Below are positions 1 through 9,689 of a stretch of 64,000 nucleotides of DNA, in pieces (position 1 is the stretch's first letter; every line of letters starts with the position of its first letter). The translations under genes and the position numbers were made by a program. The stretch spans positions 98,766,253-98,830,252 of the forward strand of contig CAKMRJ010005523.1 in assembly GCA_928212115.1 (NCBI GenBank). Direction: 5' to 3'. This DNA comes from Lactuca virosa (lineage: Eukaryota; Streptophyta; Magnoliopsida; Asterales; Asteraceae). The notes beneath the pieces are model-generated. The model was not told the origin of the DNA. It ran no database searches and worked only from the letters and a program-made list of their open reading frames with translations.

Positions 1-292
1 ACTCCCTCTTAGCTCAATGGCCGATTAGGGTTTCTATCAGTGAAGATGAGCAGCTGGTGAGCCGCAAATGAGGCTATAAGTTTCCTTAAATAGGCCCCAA
101 ACCCGGGGATTTAGGGTTTCACCTCACAGCGTCTACTCGGCGAGTCGACTCTCTGACTTGTCGAGTAGGTTACTAATCCTACGTGGCCAAAAACGACTCT
201 ACTCGATGAGTTGAAGCACCAACACGTCGAGTTGATCAATAGACCTCAAAAATAAATAAATAAATAATATACCTGGGAGTCCGGATGTTACA
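1..292 (-). repeat. Partial LTR, start (U3 side) of a minus-strand gypsy-type element
   Basis: Read on the minus strand, this begins at 292 with TGTAACATCCGG, the usual start of gypsy LTRs in this window, and runs off the left edge. It holds two pairs of the dyad ACTCGNCGAGT (232-201 and 166-135) followed by a TATA-like TATTTAA at 92-86, the same order and spacing as in the LTRs of element A. It abuts the leader of element C at 293, so it probably inserted there; the possible target duplication (tgaaa) cannot be confirmed because the other end lies outside. No coding potential. Confidence 0.7.
85..232 (-). promoter_or_regulatory. LTR promoter: two dyad pairs upstream of a TATA box
   Basis: On the minus strand the dyads start at 232, 211, 166 and 145. 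Each pair is offset by 21 bp and the two pairs by 66 bp, and TATTTAA lies 43 bp beyond the last dyad. Partners in a pair are nearly reverse complements, so each pair can also fold as a hairpin with a ~10-nt loop. The same numbers recur at 1103-1250 and 7842-7989. A promoter role is inferred from position only. Confidence 0.6.
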
Positions 293-790
293 TGAAACTT
301 CCACCAACTCTGCAGCCGCTCGTGCATGCTAATCATATATAACACTGGATTCCATCGACATTCGAATACTTGATTCTTCCTTAAGCCCACAACCATATTA
401 GGAATAGGAAATAAGACTAAACCAAAAATTCTTAGGCTATAAAATCTTAGTTATGTACAACTAAGATGCACACACTAAGCAACTACAATAATGATGTCAA
501 TTCCATCTATCATACAAGAGGTTCTCCTAGGCTATCAAGCATCACACATTAAACAATTCTATCATGCAATTCCTGAGGATCCTTAGCCTACAACTAGCAT
601 GTAGTTCTATCATAATCATTATAAGCAAATAATAGTGTGAGTATCTTAGGGTATACTTTCTTGCTCCGACTGATTATACACATCTCATCCTTCCTTGGTT
701 TCCTTTGAAAACTTTATAGATCCTTAGTCTGAGTATGGATTCACATGAATGCTTATCTAATTCGCTTAAACTAGAGCTCTAATACCAACT
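293..790 (-). mobile_element. Gypsy C: 5' leader with primer binding site
   Basis: On the minus strand, TGGTATTAGAGC (787-776) lies three bases after the LTR end at 791. This is the initiator-tRNA-Met primer site with one change from TGGTATCAGAGC. The rest is non-coding leader; near 293-305 it resembles the leader of element A around 3455-3470 (GAAGTTTCATG). No gag start remains, because the leader is cut at 292/293 by the LTR to its left. Confidence 0.7.
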
Positions 791-1041
791 TGTAACATCC
801 CAAAACTCACAATAAAACTTTTCATATTCGATTATGGTAAAATCATTGTTTCCAAACAAAACTCAAGTAAAAAACCTAGTATCAAATATAAATATCTCAG
901 AATCAAAGTGTCACAAAATTTCCAAAACATGTCACCGAAGGATGTGTACGATCACGTCTTTACCTTGCCCTGATCATCAAAAGTACCTGAAACATAACAC
1001 TTAAACCATAAGCCAAAGCTTAGCGAGTTTCCCACAATACC
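791..1041 (-). repeat. Gypsy C LTR, 3' part (split by element A)
   Basis: Minus-strand LTR ending ...GATGTTACA at 791, next to the primer site. It is interrupted at 1041 by element A; its continuation is 9690-10583. The minus-strand stretch around 1030-960 (GGTACTTTTGATGATC, CGTACACATCC) matches the same LTR zone in elements A and H. It has no ORF of note. Confidence 0.75.
1037..1041. repeat. Target site duplication of element A (atacc)
   Basis: The pentamer atacc lies directly before the 5' LTR and is repeated at 9685-9689 directly after the 3' LTR. A 5-bp duplication is the standard gypsy integration footprint and proves that A is one complete insertion into the LTR of C. Confidence 0.93.
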
Positions 1042-1102
1042 TGTAACGCCCCGATTCTCGAGTATCAATTTATGGTTATAAACTCTCATGATTTCAAGGT
1101 CT

Positions 1103-1250
1103 ACTCGATGAGTTGGTTGCCTGACTCGTCGAGTAGCAGTGGGTTAGTCCACGAAGTTTTAATGATCTACTCGCCGAGTCCAAGAAGGGACTCGACGAGT
1201 AGGAGCTAGCAGATGAAACCCTAAATTTCAGGGCATTGCACCCTATTTAA
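1103..1250 (+). promoter_or_regulatory. Element A LTR promoter with paired dyads and TATA
   Basis: Dyads start at 1103, 1124, 1169 and 1190 (offsets 21, 45, 21). The pair at 1169-1200 extends to 15-bp arms around a 6-nt loop with one mismatch. TATTTAA begins at 1244, 44 bp after the last dyad. In the 3' LTR the same sites are at 7842, 7863, 7908, 7929 and 7983. The 5' copy has the first dyad as ...CGATG... and the 3' copy has the second as ...CATCG..., which looks like independent CpG decay of a perfect pair. Confidence 0.65.
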
Positions 1251-1787
1251 AGGATCATTGGCCTCCCCCAGCCTCCCCTTTACTGCGTCTTGTCCTTCTC
1301 AAACCCTAAATCGAGTGTGTGTGTTCTTTTGGTGTGTTCAAGCTTGGAGGAGGGATTTTGGTGGAGGAAACACTTGGGGGAAATAAGCAAGTAGAAGCAA
1401 GAACTCGTGAGATTCAAGATCTACATCAGTAAACAGTCTCTTGAAGGTATTAGACTGTTTTCCTTGGCTCATTTTCATCTAAAATCTCTTTTGGATGGGT
1501 CTTAAGAAAGGCTTCTTGTGTTTGAGCTAACATCTGAAGTTGTAACTTCAGATCTGGACCCCCTTTGGCCTCTAGATCCATAAAGCTATCAGCCTTGCCT
1601 AGTATGAGACTTCCCTCAAGTGTGTGACTTCATTGCAAGCTTAGTTTTGTCATTTTAGGGCCTTAAAGCCTTGCATGCACGTAAAGTTTGCAACTTTACG
1701 TGATAAGCATGCCTAAGGATGTTGCATCTGCAATGTGGAGCCCCTGCATGGCTTAAAAAGTGTCAGTATGGTTAAAGGACTGAAGGG

Positions 1788-2167
1788 ACTCGGCGAGTCG
1801 CATGGATGACTCGGTGAGTCATATGAAGATGGACATGAACTCGACGAGTTGGATGAACAACTCGGCGAGTCCGATGAAGATTGCCGTAGACTCGGCGAGC
1901 CAGCAGAGTGGCTCGACGAGTCGGTTAGGGTTTTTCCCAATTGATTGATGCATGTGAACTTGTCGAGTTGCAAGTGGGAAAACTTGACAAGTGGCCTTAG
2001 AGCTTCGACAGCGAACCTTAGGAACTCGACGAGTCACTCTGGTGACTCGGCGAGCGGGCGAGTATTACAAGGAACTCGGCGAGTAGCTGAGGGTACTCGA
2101 CGAGTTAAGGTCAACATGGACTGTTGACCTTGACTATTGACTTTGACCAAGGGTTGACTATTTGACT
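1788..2167 (+). repeat. Second dyad array and W-box-like cluster in the A LTR
   Basis: Dyads start at 1788, 1809, 1839, 1860, 1890 and 1911, so offsets alternate 21 and 30 bp (a degenerate 51-bp tandem repeat). A second run starts at 2024, 2045, 2074 and 2095 (21, 29, 21). Six TTGACC or TTGACT motifs follow within 2124-2167, plus a reverse copy at 2109. The 3' LTR carries the same blocks near 8527-8904. TTGAC[CT] is the core of the WRKY-binding W-box; binding here is inference. Confidence 0.7.
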
Positions 2168-2950
2168 TATGGGGCACTTTGGAAAGTTGGGAATTTACGA
2201 GCATGGTTCTATTGTGATAATAGGTGGTGGAGTTGGTGGCAGTGATCCGAGAGCTTGAGCTTATATTGCGAGTCGACAGTTGCAAGGTGAGTTACCTCAC
2301 TATACTAAGGGGTCTAAGGCACCAAGGCCGGCCCATTGGATATGTGATCCTAGTAGTGTTAGTATGTTGAGTATGAGTTAGTGTTGCATGCTAGTGGTTA
2401 TGCCAGTAGGTAGATCTGTAGGACTACCTGTGTTGTTATATAATTATCTGCATGCTCAATGGTTATGTTATGTGTTGATATGTTATGTGGGAGGGGTTGA
2501 GGTGATACTGCTCCGTGCGGTAACCAACAAACCCGGGAGCATTCCAGTTACGAGCTGAGGGAGACTCGTACTGTGGGATCGATGGCAAGCCAGATGTGAG
2601 CTGTGGGCCCGTAAGGCAATCCAGACTCACATTGTGGAACCAGGGGGTAATCGAGTCTGTAAAGCTGTGGACCCAGTACATGTTGTTGTTTATATATGTG
2701 TTATGTGCAGTGTATCGGTATTTTGGGGGAACTCACTAAGCTTTCGGGCTTACAGTTTTAGTTTATTGTTTCAGGTACATCAGGGGATCGCGGCAAGGCG
2801 AAGGCATGATCGTACAGCTCCTCCTGTTTTGTTTATGGTTCTGGGAAAACTCTAATATGATATATTTTGAAAACACATTTGTAATGATTTGATAATTTTG
2901 AAATGATTTTAAAAGTTTAAATTTGGCTTGAATTTTTGGGTGTTACAAGT

Positions 2951-2963
2951 TGGTATCAGAGCC
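2951..2963 (+). other. Primer binding site of element A
   Basis: TGGTATCAGAGCC, complementary to the 3' end of plant initiator tRNA-Met, three bases after the 5' LTR. It marks the start of minus-strand DNA synthesis and fixes the element orientation as plus. Confidence 0.92.
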
Positions 2964-3748
2964 TTGGTTTGAGTGAATTGGAGGAACACTCGTGTGAATC
3001 CAGTCTCAAATCAAGGAAAGATTTTCAAAATGATTTTTAAATGGTTTTCAAAATAAGTAAAAGAGGATGCGAAGTGTACGATCAGCCGGAGCCAGTAAGT
3101 ACTAGGCTAGGGATCTTCAGGAATTGCATGATATGATTTTTAAATGATATTGTGATATGTTAGAACAACATGCTAGTACTAGGCTAGGGATCTTCAGGAA
3201 TTGCATGATAGAGTTACCTGATTACATGATGCCTGCTAGCCTAGGGTTTCCTTTATATGAGATTGACATCATTACTGTAGTTGTTTAGTGTATGCATCAC
3301 GGTTATACATAATTAAGATCTTATAGCCTGAGAACGCTTGATTTGGCCTTATGTTCTGTTCTTTTCTGATTGGGGCTTAGGGTAGGATTGGATATTTGAA
3401 AGTCTATAGGGTCCAACATTATGTATTGGTATCATACACTAGTGCTACAGGGTTGATGGAAGTTTCATGGATGGGTGGGTTGTGTGGGACCGGTAGGCCA
3501 GTTATGAGATGTTTAGCATTCCTCTAGGAGTGAGGATTGAGAACTCGCTATGTTTATGTATATTGTTAGGGTGTTGTGGTGATACTTGAGACAAATATGG
3601 GTAGGTGTGGAAGGTAGTATGGGCTCGTACTACTGAAAGCACAAGACCCATACGCGTAGCAAGGAAGTCACAACCCCCGGCATTTAGTTGGGAGTTGGTT
3701 CCCTGTTATTATATTAATTATCCGAGGTCTCTCTGGTGTATTATCAGA
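2964..3748 (+). mobile_element. Element A untranslated leader
   Basis: Non-coding leader between primer site and gag. It is collinear with the leader of H (30844-31613): both carry the phrase near 'aggaacactcgtgtgaatcc', a block around 'ggctagggatcttcaggaatt' (present twice here, near 3106 and 3181) and the zone just before gag. The doubled block suggests a small internal duplication of about 75 bp. Confidence 0.75.
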
Positions 3749-4045
3749 ATGGTGGTTACGAGACGTCTTGCGACCGGATCTGGGTCAGGATCGGGAGCGG
3801 GCAGCCAGGATAGGCCAGCGTTGACAGAGGATTGTGTCAGGAAGATCACCCGGGAGGAGGTGATCGAGATTGTTCGGGGACTGTTGACGGAGATGTTTGG
3901 GTCTATCAAGACCTCCATGGATGAGTATTTCAACGAGCACTATGCAACCATTGCTGAGACGGCTGCCGCAACAGCTTTAGCAGCTGTAACGATGGCAGGG
4001 GGAGGAGCTGGTCGAGCTTTCTTGTACCGGGACTTGTTACTGTGA
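3749..4045 (+). pseudogene. gag: gag N-terminal remnant of element A
   Basis: The ATG at 3749 opens a frame beginning MVVTRR with a Gly/Ser-rich tract, then an acidic helical stretch (REEVIEIV) and an Ala-rich stretch. It aligns with the gag start of H at 31614 (MVMTRS, GSGSGTGG, YFDERYAA). Soon after the YRD motif the sequence jumps to a patch that in H lies ~130 nt further on (before VTW), so part of gag has been deleted, and a stop ends the frame. Intact gag of this type is several hundred residues with zinc knuckles, so this is a fragment. The capsid-like protein would package the RNA. Confidence 0.8.
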
Positions 4046-7000
4046 CATATTCTAATGAGAAGAGGGCTGCAGTTACTTGGGATCAAGGAGATAATCTGTA
4101 CTCGTTCCATTCCACGAGTTGAGTGGGGGAGGTTGGTATAGGAGTTCTGGATTTAAGGCTTCGGAGTTTTGCTCGAGGCCGGATGTGAGTCACGAGGACT
4201 CAGGAAGGGAGTAATGATTATGATCAGCTTGAGTTTTGCAGCTGGAAATAGAATGGTTGATTGATAGATTGGAATGTTGTTTTCTATGGCAAGGGTGGTA
4301 CCCTTTCAGTCTTTCGAGTTCGAAGGAGTGAGCAGGCTTGTGAACCCTGGACTAGGTTATATTCCAGCTTGGGGTCGGTTGGTTGCAGGAATAGGCAACA
4401 TTATTCAGCACCAGTGAGTGCAAGTGGGTCGACGTGGCATAAGTACTTGCGAGGTCCGGTTTGCCTTGGATCTCTTGTATCGGGCAGAAAGGATTGATTG
4501 TGCGATCTATTGCACTTTTGGGATTGGAGACTATGTATTAGGAGTGTTCGTAGCCCGGTTAGGGCAGAGGTTGTTTCAGCTACTGCAGTTTAGCTGTGGG
4601 CGATTGAGCTGGTGAGTGGGTCAGGGTGCGAGACCCTGAATGATATGATTTCTAGAGCCAAGAGCGGGAGATTTGTTAGAGCACTATGGGAAGAAGAGTA
4701 TTATGTGGGAGGTCGGCGGACAGGGTCCCACAGGGTGGTTATTTAGTGTTGTCAGGGTACAGTGGTTTAATAACCGTTATTGATTGGCGGACGAAAGCGC
4801 CAAGGGAAGTAGCTTGTTGCTGAGGTATTAGTTGGAGTATCTGTCTTTCGGTCTTTAATATTTGAGTGTGGGATTATTCAATCATTAGGAACTGTCAGCT
4901 TTACCGGGATTCAGGAAGTTTTCATCTAGAAATGTGTGATCATTTGGGAATTGGGTAGTAATGGGACACTAATTGGTAAGAGTTTGTTGTTGTCAGATCG
5001 ATCGTTGGGAAGTGAGAAGGATGGGGATCCTCCAATCTTCAGGTATCATGACGGCTTAGTCGAATCTAAGTGGGGGAGAGTTACCCCAGGATGCAGAGCG
5101 GGAGAGGTTTTGAAATAGGGATAAGTTTCACAACCCGACATGGAGAATGGAGGCCCTAGTGGCTGGTTGGTTTGAGGGTTGTGTTGATTGGGGGTTAGGC
5201 AAAACTTCCCAACATAAGAAACACGTCATTTTGGTGCTTGATAGCAGAAGTTGGGGAAACAGGTTGGAGTTCTAGTAAGAAATTGAGTTTAGTTCGAGTA
5301 TTCGGTCGAGGGTGTGCTCGACTCTGAAGGTTTTTTTTTGATTTAGAGATTGAGGGTTCGGTTAGATGCCAAGGTCACACGGTACTTCAGCACACGTATG
5401 CGGAATTTCAGCATATATGGAAGATACGCGGGTCAGGGATCAGACCACGGTTTTCCAAAAGGGTGGACGATGGTCATGAGGTCTAGGGTTAGGCCGAGTT
5501 TATAATCCACAGGATGGATCAGGAGTTTGAAGCCCCAAGTGGGTGAGAACAGGCTGTATAGGAGAGAGGGAGCACCAGGAGGGGTGGCCCCGGGTGATGC
5601 TCAACAGTTTAGAGCGGTACGGATAGACTGAAGGTCGGTGGGGCGTACCAGTCAGGCCGAAGGCTCACAGAACGGTCCAGACAGGATGAAGGCCCAGAAA
5701 GGCGGTCCAGACATGCTGAAGGTTCTAAGAGTGGTCCAGATAGGCTGAAGGCCTGGCGTGGCGGTCCAGTCATGTTGCAGACTTTGTATGTGGCTGTAGA
5801 TCTATGTGCGGGTATTGAATAGGTTGCTATACTATAGCAATCAGTAGGGATGTTCCAAGTTTTGGAGCATGTTGCTGGAGTGGACCGAAGACTCCAGTGT
5901 ATTTCTGGTCTGATCGGAAGTTGTTATTAGAAATCGGATGTAATACAGAGGATCTTGGTAATGTCATCAGTTCGGAGTGCCTCAAAGGATTAATCTTCTT
6001 GGATCGGGTAATACTCCAGTTGGGAACTGGGAGGTAGATCCGATTGGGTATTCGTCATCCTTAGGAAGGCTTGGGATTAGAATATCCTGTCATTCAGGTT
6101 CTGCGAACCGGGTTAGGTCCTTCTCATGATCGTCTATGACATTTGGATAGGGTTGAGGCGGTCCTGCTTTATGCGGTAGGCCAAGATACCCGGTGCGGGC
6201 CGACTGAAAATCGTAGGCACGGAGGCTCAAGGGGAGAGGTGGGCTTAAGGCGGTAGGCCAACAAACCCTGAGAAATTCAACTCGATAGTTGAATTGATTA
6301 GACATGTTGGTATTTCAACCCGAAGGGGGTGATATGGGTTAGATATGAGTACCGTACTAGTTGGCCGGTAGTGGTAGGTATGTTGATGATGGTTTGAGTT
6401 ATTGTGATGTGTCCTGGGTTGGTTTCATCTATGAAAGAGCCATAGCGTGTCTGAAGTAAGGAGAAGATGGGTCACTAAAGACCAGGTAGGATGTGAGGCT
6501 GACGTGGGTCATGTAATGTTCATTATGTTGGCAGAAGTTGATGGCAGGGCGTGGAAGCAAGTCTAGCCAGTCGGTTTCTTGTCGGGAGACGCGTATGACT
6601 GCTGTTTGTGTATGTCTTTTGGTTTAGTAATCGGTGAGGTGTCCGATGTTTCAGGTAGTGGGCAGACAAGTTGGGACCAAGGAGGTTTCGACTTCGCCTG
6701 AGAAACATCATATGGTAGCAGGAAGAGTTGAAGTGGGCTTATGACTTGGGATTCATGTGTAGTAGTAGTTTTTGTATCGTTATGTTGATCGTTGATGAGA
6801 GGAGCGTCGATTAGGCCCTTCGAGCGGTGGAGGAAAGTGGATATCTGCAGGGCCGGAGTGTTGGGCAACTGAGTGACGGCAGTAGTGTCGATCGGTCATC
6901 GGGAGCATTCCAGTCATGAGCCGAGGGCCGGAGAGGGCATACCAGACTCATGCTGTGGGCTCGGAGGCAATCTAGACCTATTCCGAGGACCACATAAGGG

Positions 7001-7469
7001 TATTCCAGTCATAGGCTGTGGGCATAGAGATTGTGTTGGTTATGTCTTTTGTAGGAGCGCGTTCAGATTAGATGTATTGTTGAAGATTCGGGGGAGTTGC
7101 ACTCGGTTGTGACAAATCTGAGGATGGTGGATGAGACGCAAAGATAAAACCTTCGATCTCAAGTTATGAGTAGACCCGAGTTATATTCATAGAGGTATTC
7201 CAATATAGGGTATTCCATCCTGAGGATGACCGGACCTTATGATTGATTAGACCTGATATGTTTTGTATTCCAGCCCGAGGCTGTTTGGGCCAGGCAGGTG
7301 TGTTCGTTTTTTAGTGGATCGATTTGGTATGATATTTTTGGGATAAATATCCTGTCAGCACAAAAGGGTTCGCTTCAGGGAGAGGGAAAGTTGGGTTTCC
7401 AATACTTTGGATCATCAGGATTTTGTCAAATTGGCAAAGTGGCATGAAGAATAGACCTTATGAAAAGGT
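4046..7469 (+). pseudogene. Decayed gag-pol interior of element A
   Basis: No long ORF. Patches can be matched by eye to gag-pol: 4066-4160 resembles the gag stretch after VTW; 5064-5085 and 5529-5580 resemble the protease-region motif TPSGGEL seen in H at 33338; 7385-7470 resembles the integrase stretch RGKL...GPF. Minisatellite blocks (5618-5795, 6900-7025) and an LTR-like block near 6150-6260 are interspersed, so this may be a mosaic. I recognise no other gene. Confidence 0.6.
5618..5795 (+). repeat. 29-30-bp minisatellite inside element A
   Basis: About six degenerate units with the core GGTCCAGACAGGCTGAAGGC. The same type of unit is found in the partial LTR of H (30353-30560), so an LTR-type minisatellite sits within the internal region here. 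A looser version (~31 bp, core ATTCCAGTCATGAGC) lies at about 6900-7025. Confidence 0.75.
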
Positions 7470-7763
7470 TCGATTGGGATTCACATCACCTTTCACGTTT
7501 CGCAGTTGCGAAAGTACGTCATGGATCAGGAGGCGGTAGTAACGTTGGATGACATTCAGGTCGGTAAGCGCCTGGATTATGTTGAGAGGCCTGTGGCCAT
7601 TATGGAGAGAAGGGTGAAGGTTCTGCGGAACAAGGAGATACCTTTGGTAAAGGTACAATGGGAGCACCAAAGAGGGTCCGAGTGGACGTGGGGGCCGGAT
7701 GCAGAGATGCGGGAGCACTATCCGAGGATGTTCACCGTAGTAGACTTCGAGGACGAAGTCTAG
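7470..7763 (+). pseudogene. pol: Integrase C-terminal tail (chromodomain-like) of element A
   Basis: The frame reads FHVSQLRKYV and ends ...VDFEDEV with a stop at 7761-7763. The motif VKVQWEHQRGSEWTW is the gypsy integrase C-terminal chromodomain-like module, followed by the usual MREHYP ending. It lies directly upstream of the purine tract and 3' LTR, as in intact elements. The rest of integrase is unreadable. The module guides target choice in chromoviruses; here it cannot act alone. Confidence 0.85.
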
Positions 7764-7765
7764 TT

Positions 7766-7780
7766 CAAGTAGGGGAGAAT
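7766..7780 (+). other. Polypurine tract of element A
   Basis: The purine-rich run AGTAGGGGAGAAT (7768-7780) abuts the 3' LTR. It is the expected primer for plus-strand DNA synthesis. Confidence 0.8.
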
Positions 7781-9684
7781 TGTAACTCCCCGATTCTCGA
7801 GTATCAATTTATGGTTATAAATTCTCATGATTTCAAGGTCTACTCGACGAGTTGGTTGCCTGACTCATCGAGTAGCAACGGGTTGGTCCACGAAGTTTTA
7901 GTGATCTACTCGCCGAGTCCAAGAAGGGACTCGACGAGTAGGAGCTGGCAGATGAAACCCTAAATTTCGGGGCATGTCACCCTATTTAAAGGATCATTGG
8001 CCTCCCCCAGCCTCCCCTTTACTGCTTCTTGTCCCTCTCAAACCCTAAATCGAGTGTGTGTGTTCTTTTGGTGTGCTCAAGCTTGGAGGAGGGATTTTGG
8101 TGGACGAAACACTTGGGGGAAATAAGCAAGTAGAAGCAAGAATCGTGGGATTCAAGATCTACATCAATAAACACTCTCTTGAAGGTATTAGACTGTTTTC
8201 CTTGGCTCATTTTCATCTAAAATCTCTTTTAGATGGGTCTTAAGAAAGGCTTCTTGTGTTTGACCTAAGATCTGAAGTTGTAACTTTAGATCTGGACCCC
8301 CTTTGGCCTTTAGATCCATAAAGCTATCAGCCTTGCCTAGTATGAGCCTTCCCTCAAGTGTGTGACTTCATTGCAAGCTTAGTTTTGTCATTTTAGGGCC
8401 TTAAAGCCTTGCATGCACGTAAAGTTTGCAACTTTACGTGATAAGCATGCCTAAGGATGTTGCATCTGCAATGTGGAGCCCTTGCATGGCTTAAAAAGTG
8501 TCAGTATGGTTAAAGGACTGAAGGGACTCAGCGAGTCGCATGGACGACTCCGCGAGTCGTATGAAGATGGACCTGAATTCGACGAGTTGGATGAACAACT
8601 CGGCGAGTCCGATGAAGATTGTCGTAGACTCGACGAGCCAGCAGAGTGGCTCGACGAGTCGGTTAGAGTTTTCCCAATTGATTGATGCGTGTGAACTTGT
8701 CGAGTTGCAAGTAGGAAAACTCGACAAGTGGCCTTAGAGCTTCGACCGCGAACCTTAGGAACTCGACGAGTCACGCTGGTGACTCGGCGAGCGGGCGAGT
8801 ATTGCAAGGAACTCAGCGAGTAGCTGAGGGTACTCGACGAGTTAAGGTCAACATGGACTGTTGACCTTGACTATTGACTTTGACCAAGGGTTGACTATTT
8901 GACTTATGGGGCACTTTGGAAAGTTGGGAATTTACGAGCATGGTTCTATTGTGATAATAGGTGGTGGAGTTGGTAGCAATGATCCGAGAGCTTGAGCTTA
9001 TATTGCAAGTCGACAGTTGCGAGGTGAGTTACCTCACTATACTAAAGGGTCTAAGGCACCAAGGCCGGCCCATTGGATATGTGATCCTAGTAGTGTTAGT
9101 ATGTTGAGTATGAGTTAGTGTTGCATGCTAGTGGTTATGCCAGTAGGTAGATCTGTATGACTACCTGTGTTGTTATATGATTATCTGCATGCTCAGTGGT
9201 TATGTTATGTGTTGATATGTTATGTGGGAGGGGTTGAGGTGATACTGCTTCGTGCGGTAACCAACAAACCCGGTAGCATTCTAGTTACGAGCTGAGGGAG
9301 ACTCGTACTGTGGGATCGATGGCAAGCCAGATGTGAGCTGTGGGCCCGTAAGGCAATCCAGACTCACACTGTGGGACCAGGGGGTAATACAGTCTGTAAA
9401 GCTGTGGACCCAGTACATCCTGTTGTTTATATATGTGTTATGTGTAGTGTATCGGTATTTTGGGGGAACTCACTAAGCTTTCGGGCTTACAGTTTTAGTT
9501 TATTGTTTCAGGTACATCAGGGGATCGCGGCAAGGCGAAGGCATGATCGTACAACTCCTCCTGTTTTGTTTATGGTTCTGGGAAAACTCTGATATGATAT
9601 ATATTTGAAAACACATTTGTAATGATTTGATAATTTTGAAATGATTTTAAAAGTTTAAATTTGGCTTGAATTTTTTGTTTTACA
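7781..9684 (+). repeat. Element A 3' LTR (1904 bp)
   Basis: Starts TGTAACTCCCCG and ends TGTTTTACA, followed by the TSD atacc. It has the same internal order as the 5' LTR. Differences are scattered and mostly transitions. Confidence 0.92.
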
Positions 9685-9689
9685 ATACC

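Larger units (their letters stand above)
1042..2947 (+). repeat. Element A 5' LTR (1906 bp)
   Basis: Starts TGTAACGCCCCG and ends GGTGTTACA just before the primer site. In order it contains two dyad pairs (1103-1200), a TATA-like TATTTAA (1244-1250), a pyrimidine-rich probable leader, a second dyad array (1788-2105), a W-box-like TTGAC cluster (2124-2167), ~30-bp minisatellite units (about 2539-2660) and the LTR end. Confidence 0.92.
1042..9684 (+). mobile_element. Element A: complete Ty3/gypsy retrotransposon with a dead interior
   Basis: Boundaries are set by two LTRs (1042-2947 and 7781-9684), TG...CA ends, a primer site at 2951, a purine tract before 7781 and a matching TSD. The interior keeps a readable gag N-terminus (3749-4045) and the last ~95 residues of integrase (7470-7763). 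The ~3.4 kb between them is gag-pol so decayed that only short patches can be recognised. In the first ~160 bp the two LTRs differ at about nine sites, mostly transitions, so the LTRs are far better preserved than pol. Family: chromovirus-like gypsy, related to H. Confidence 0.88.

Noticed and set aside
1103..2105. Possible CRISPR-like array of short dyads with regular spacers
   Set aside because: Plant nuclear retrotransposon context, repeats of only 11 bp, spacers that are themselves repeats, and no cas genes.
1713..2285. Ser-rich frames repeated at 8451-8807
   Set aside because: These are read-outs of the dyad array in the two LTRs of A; they appear in several frames at once, which repeats produce.
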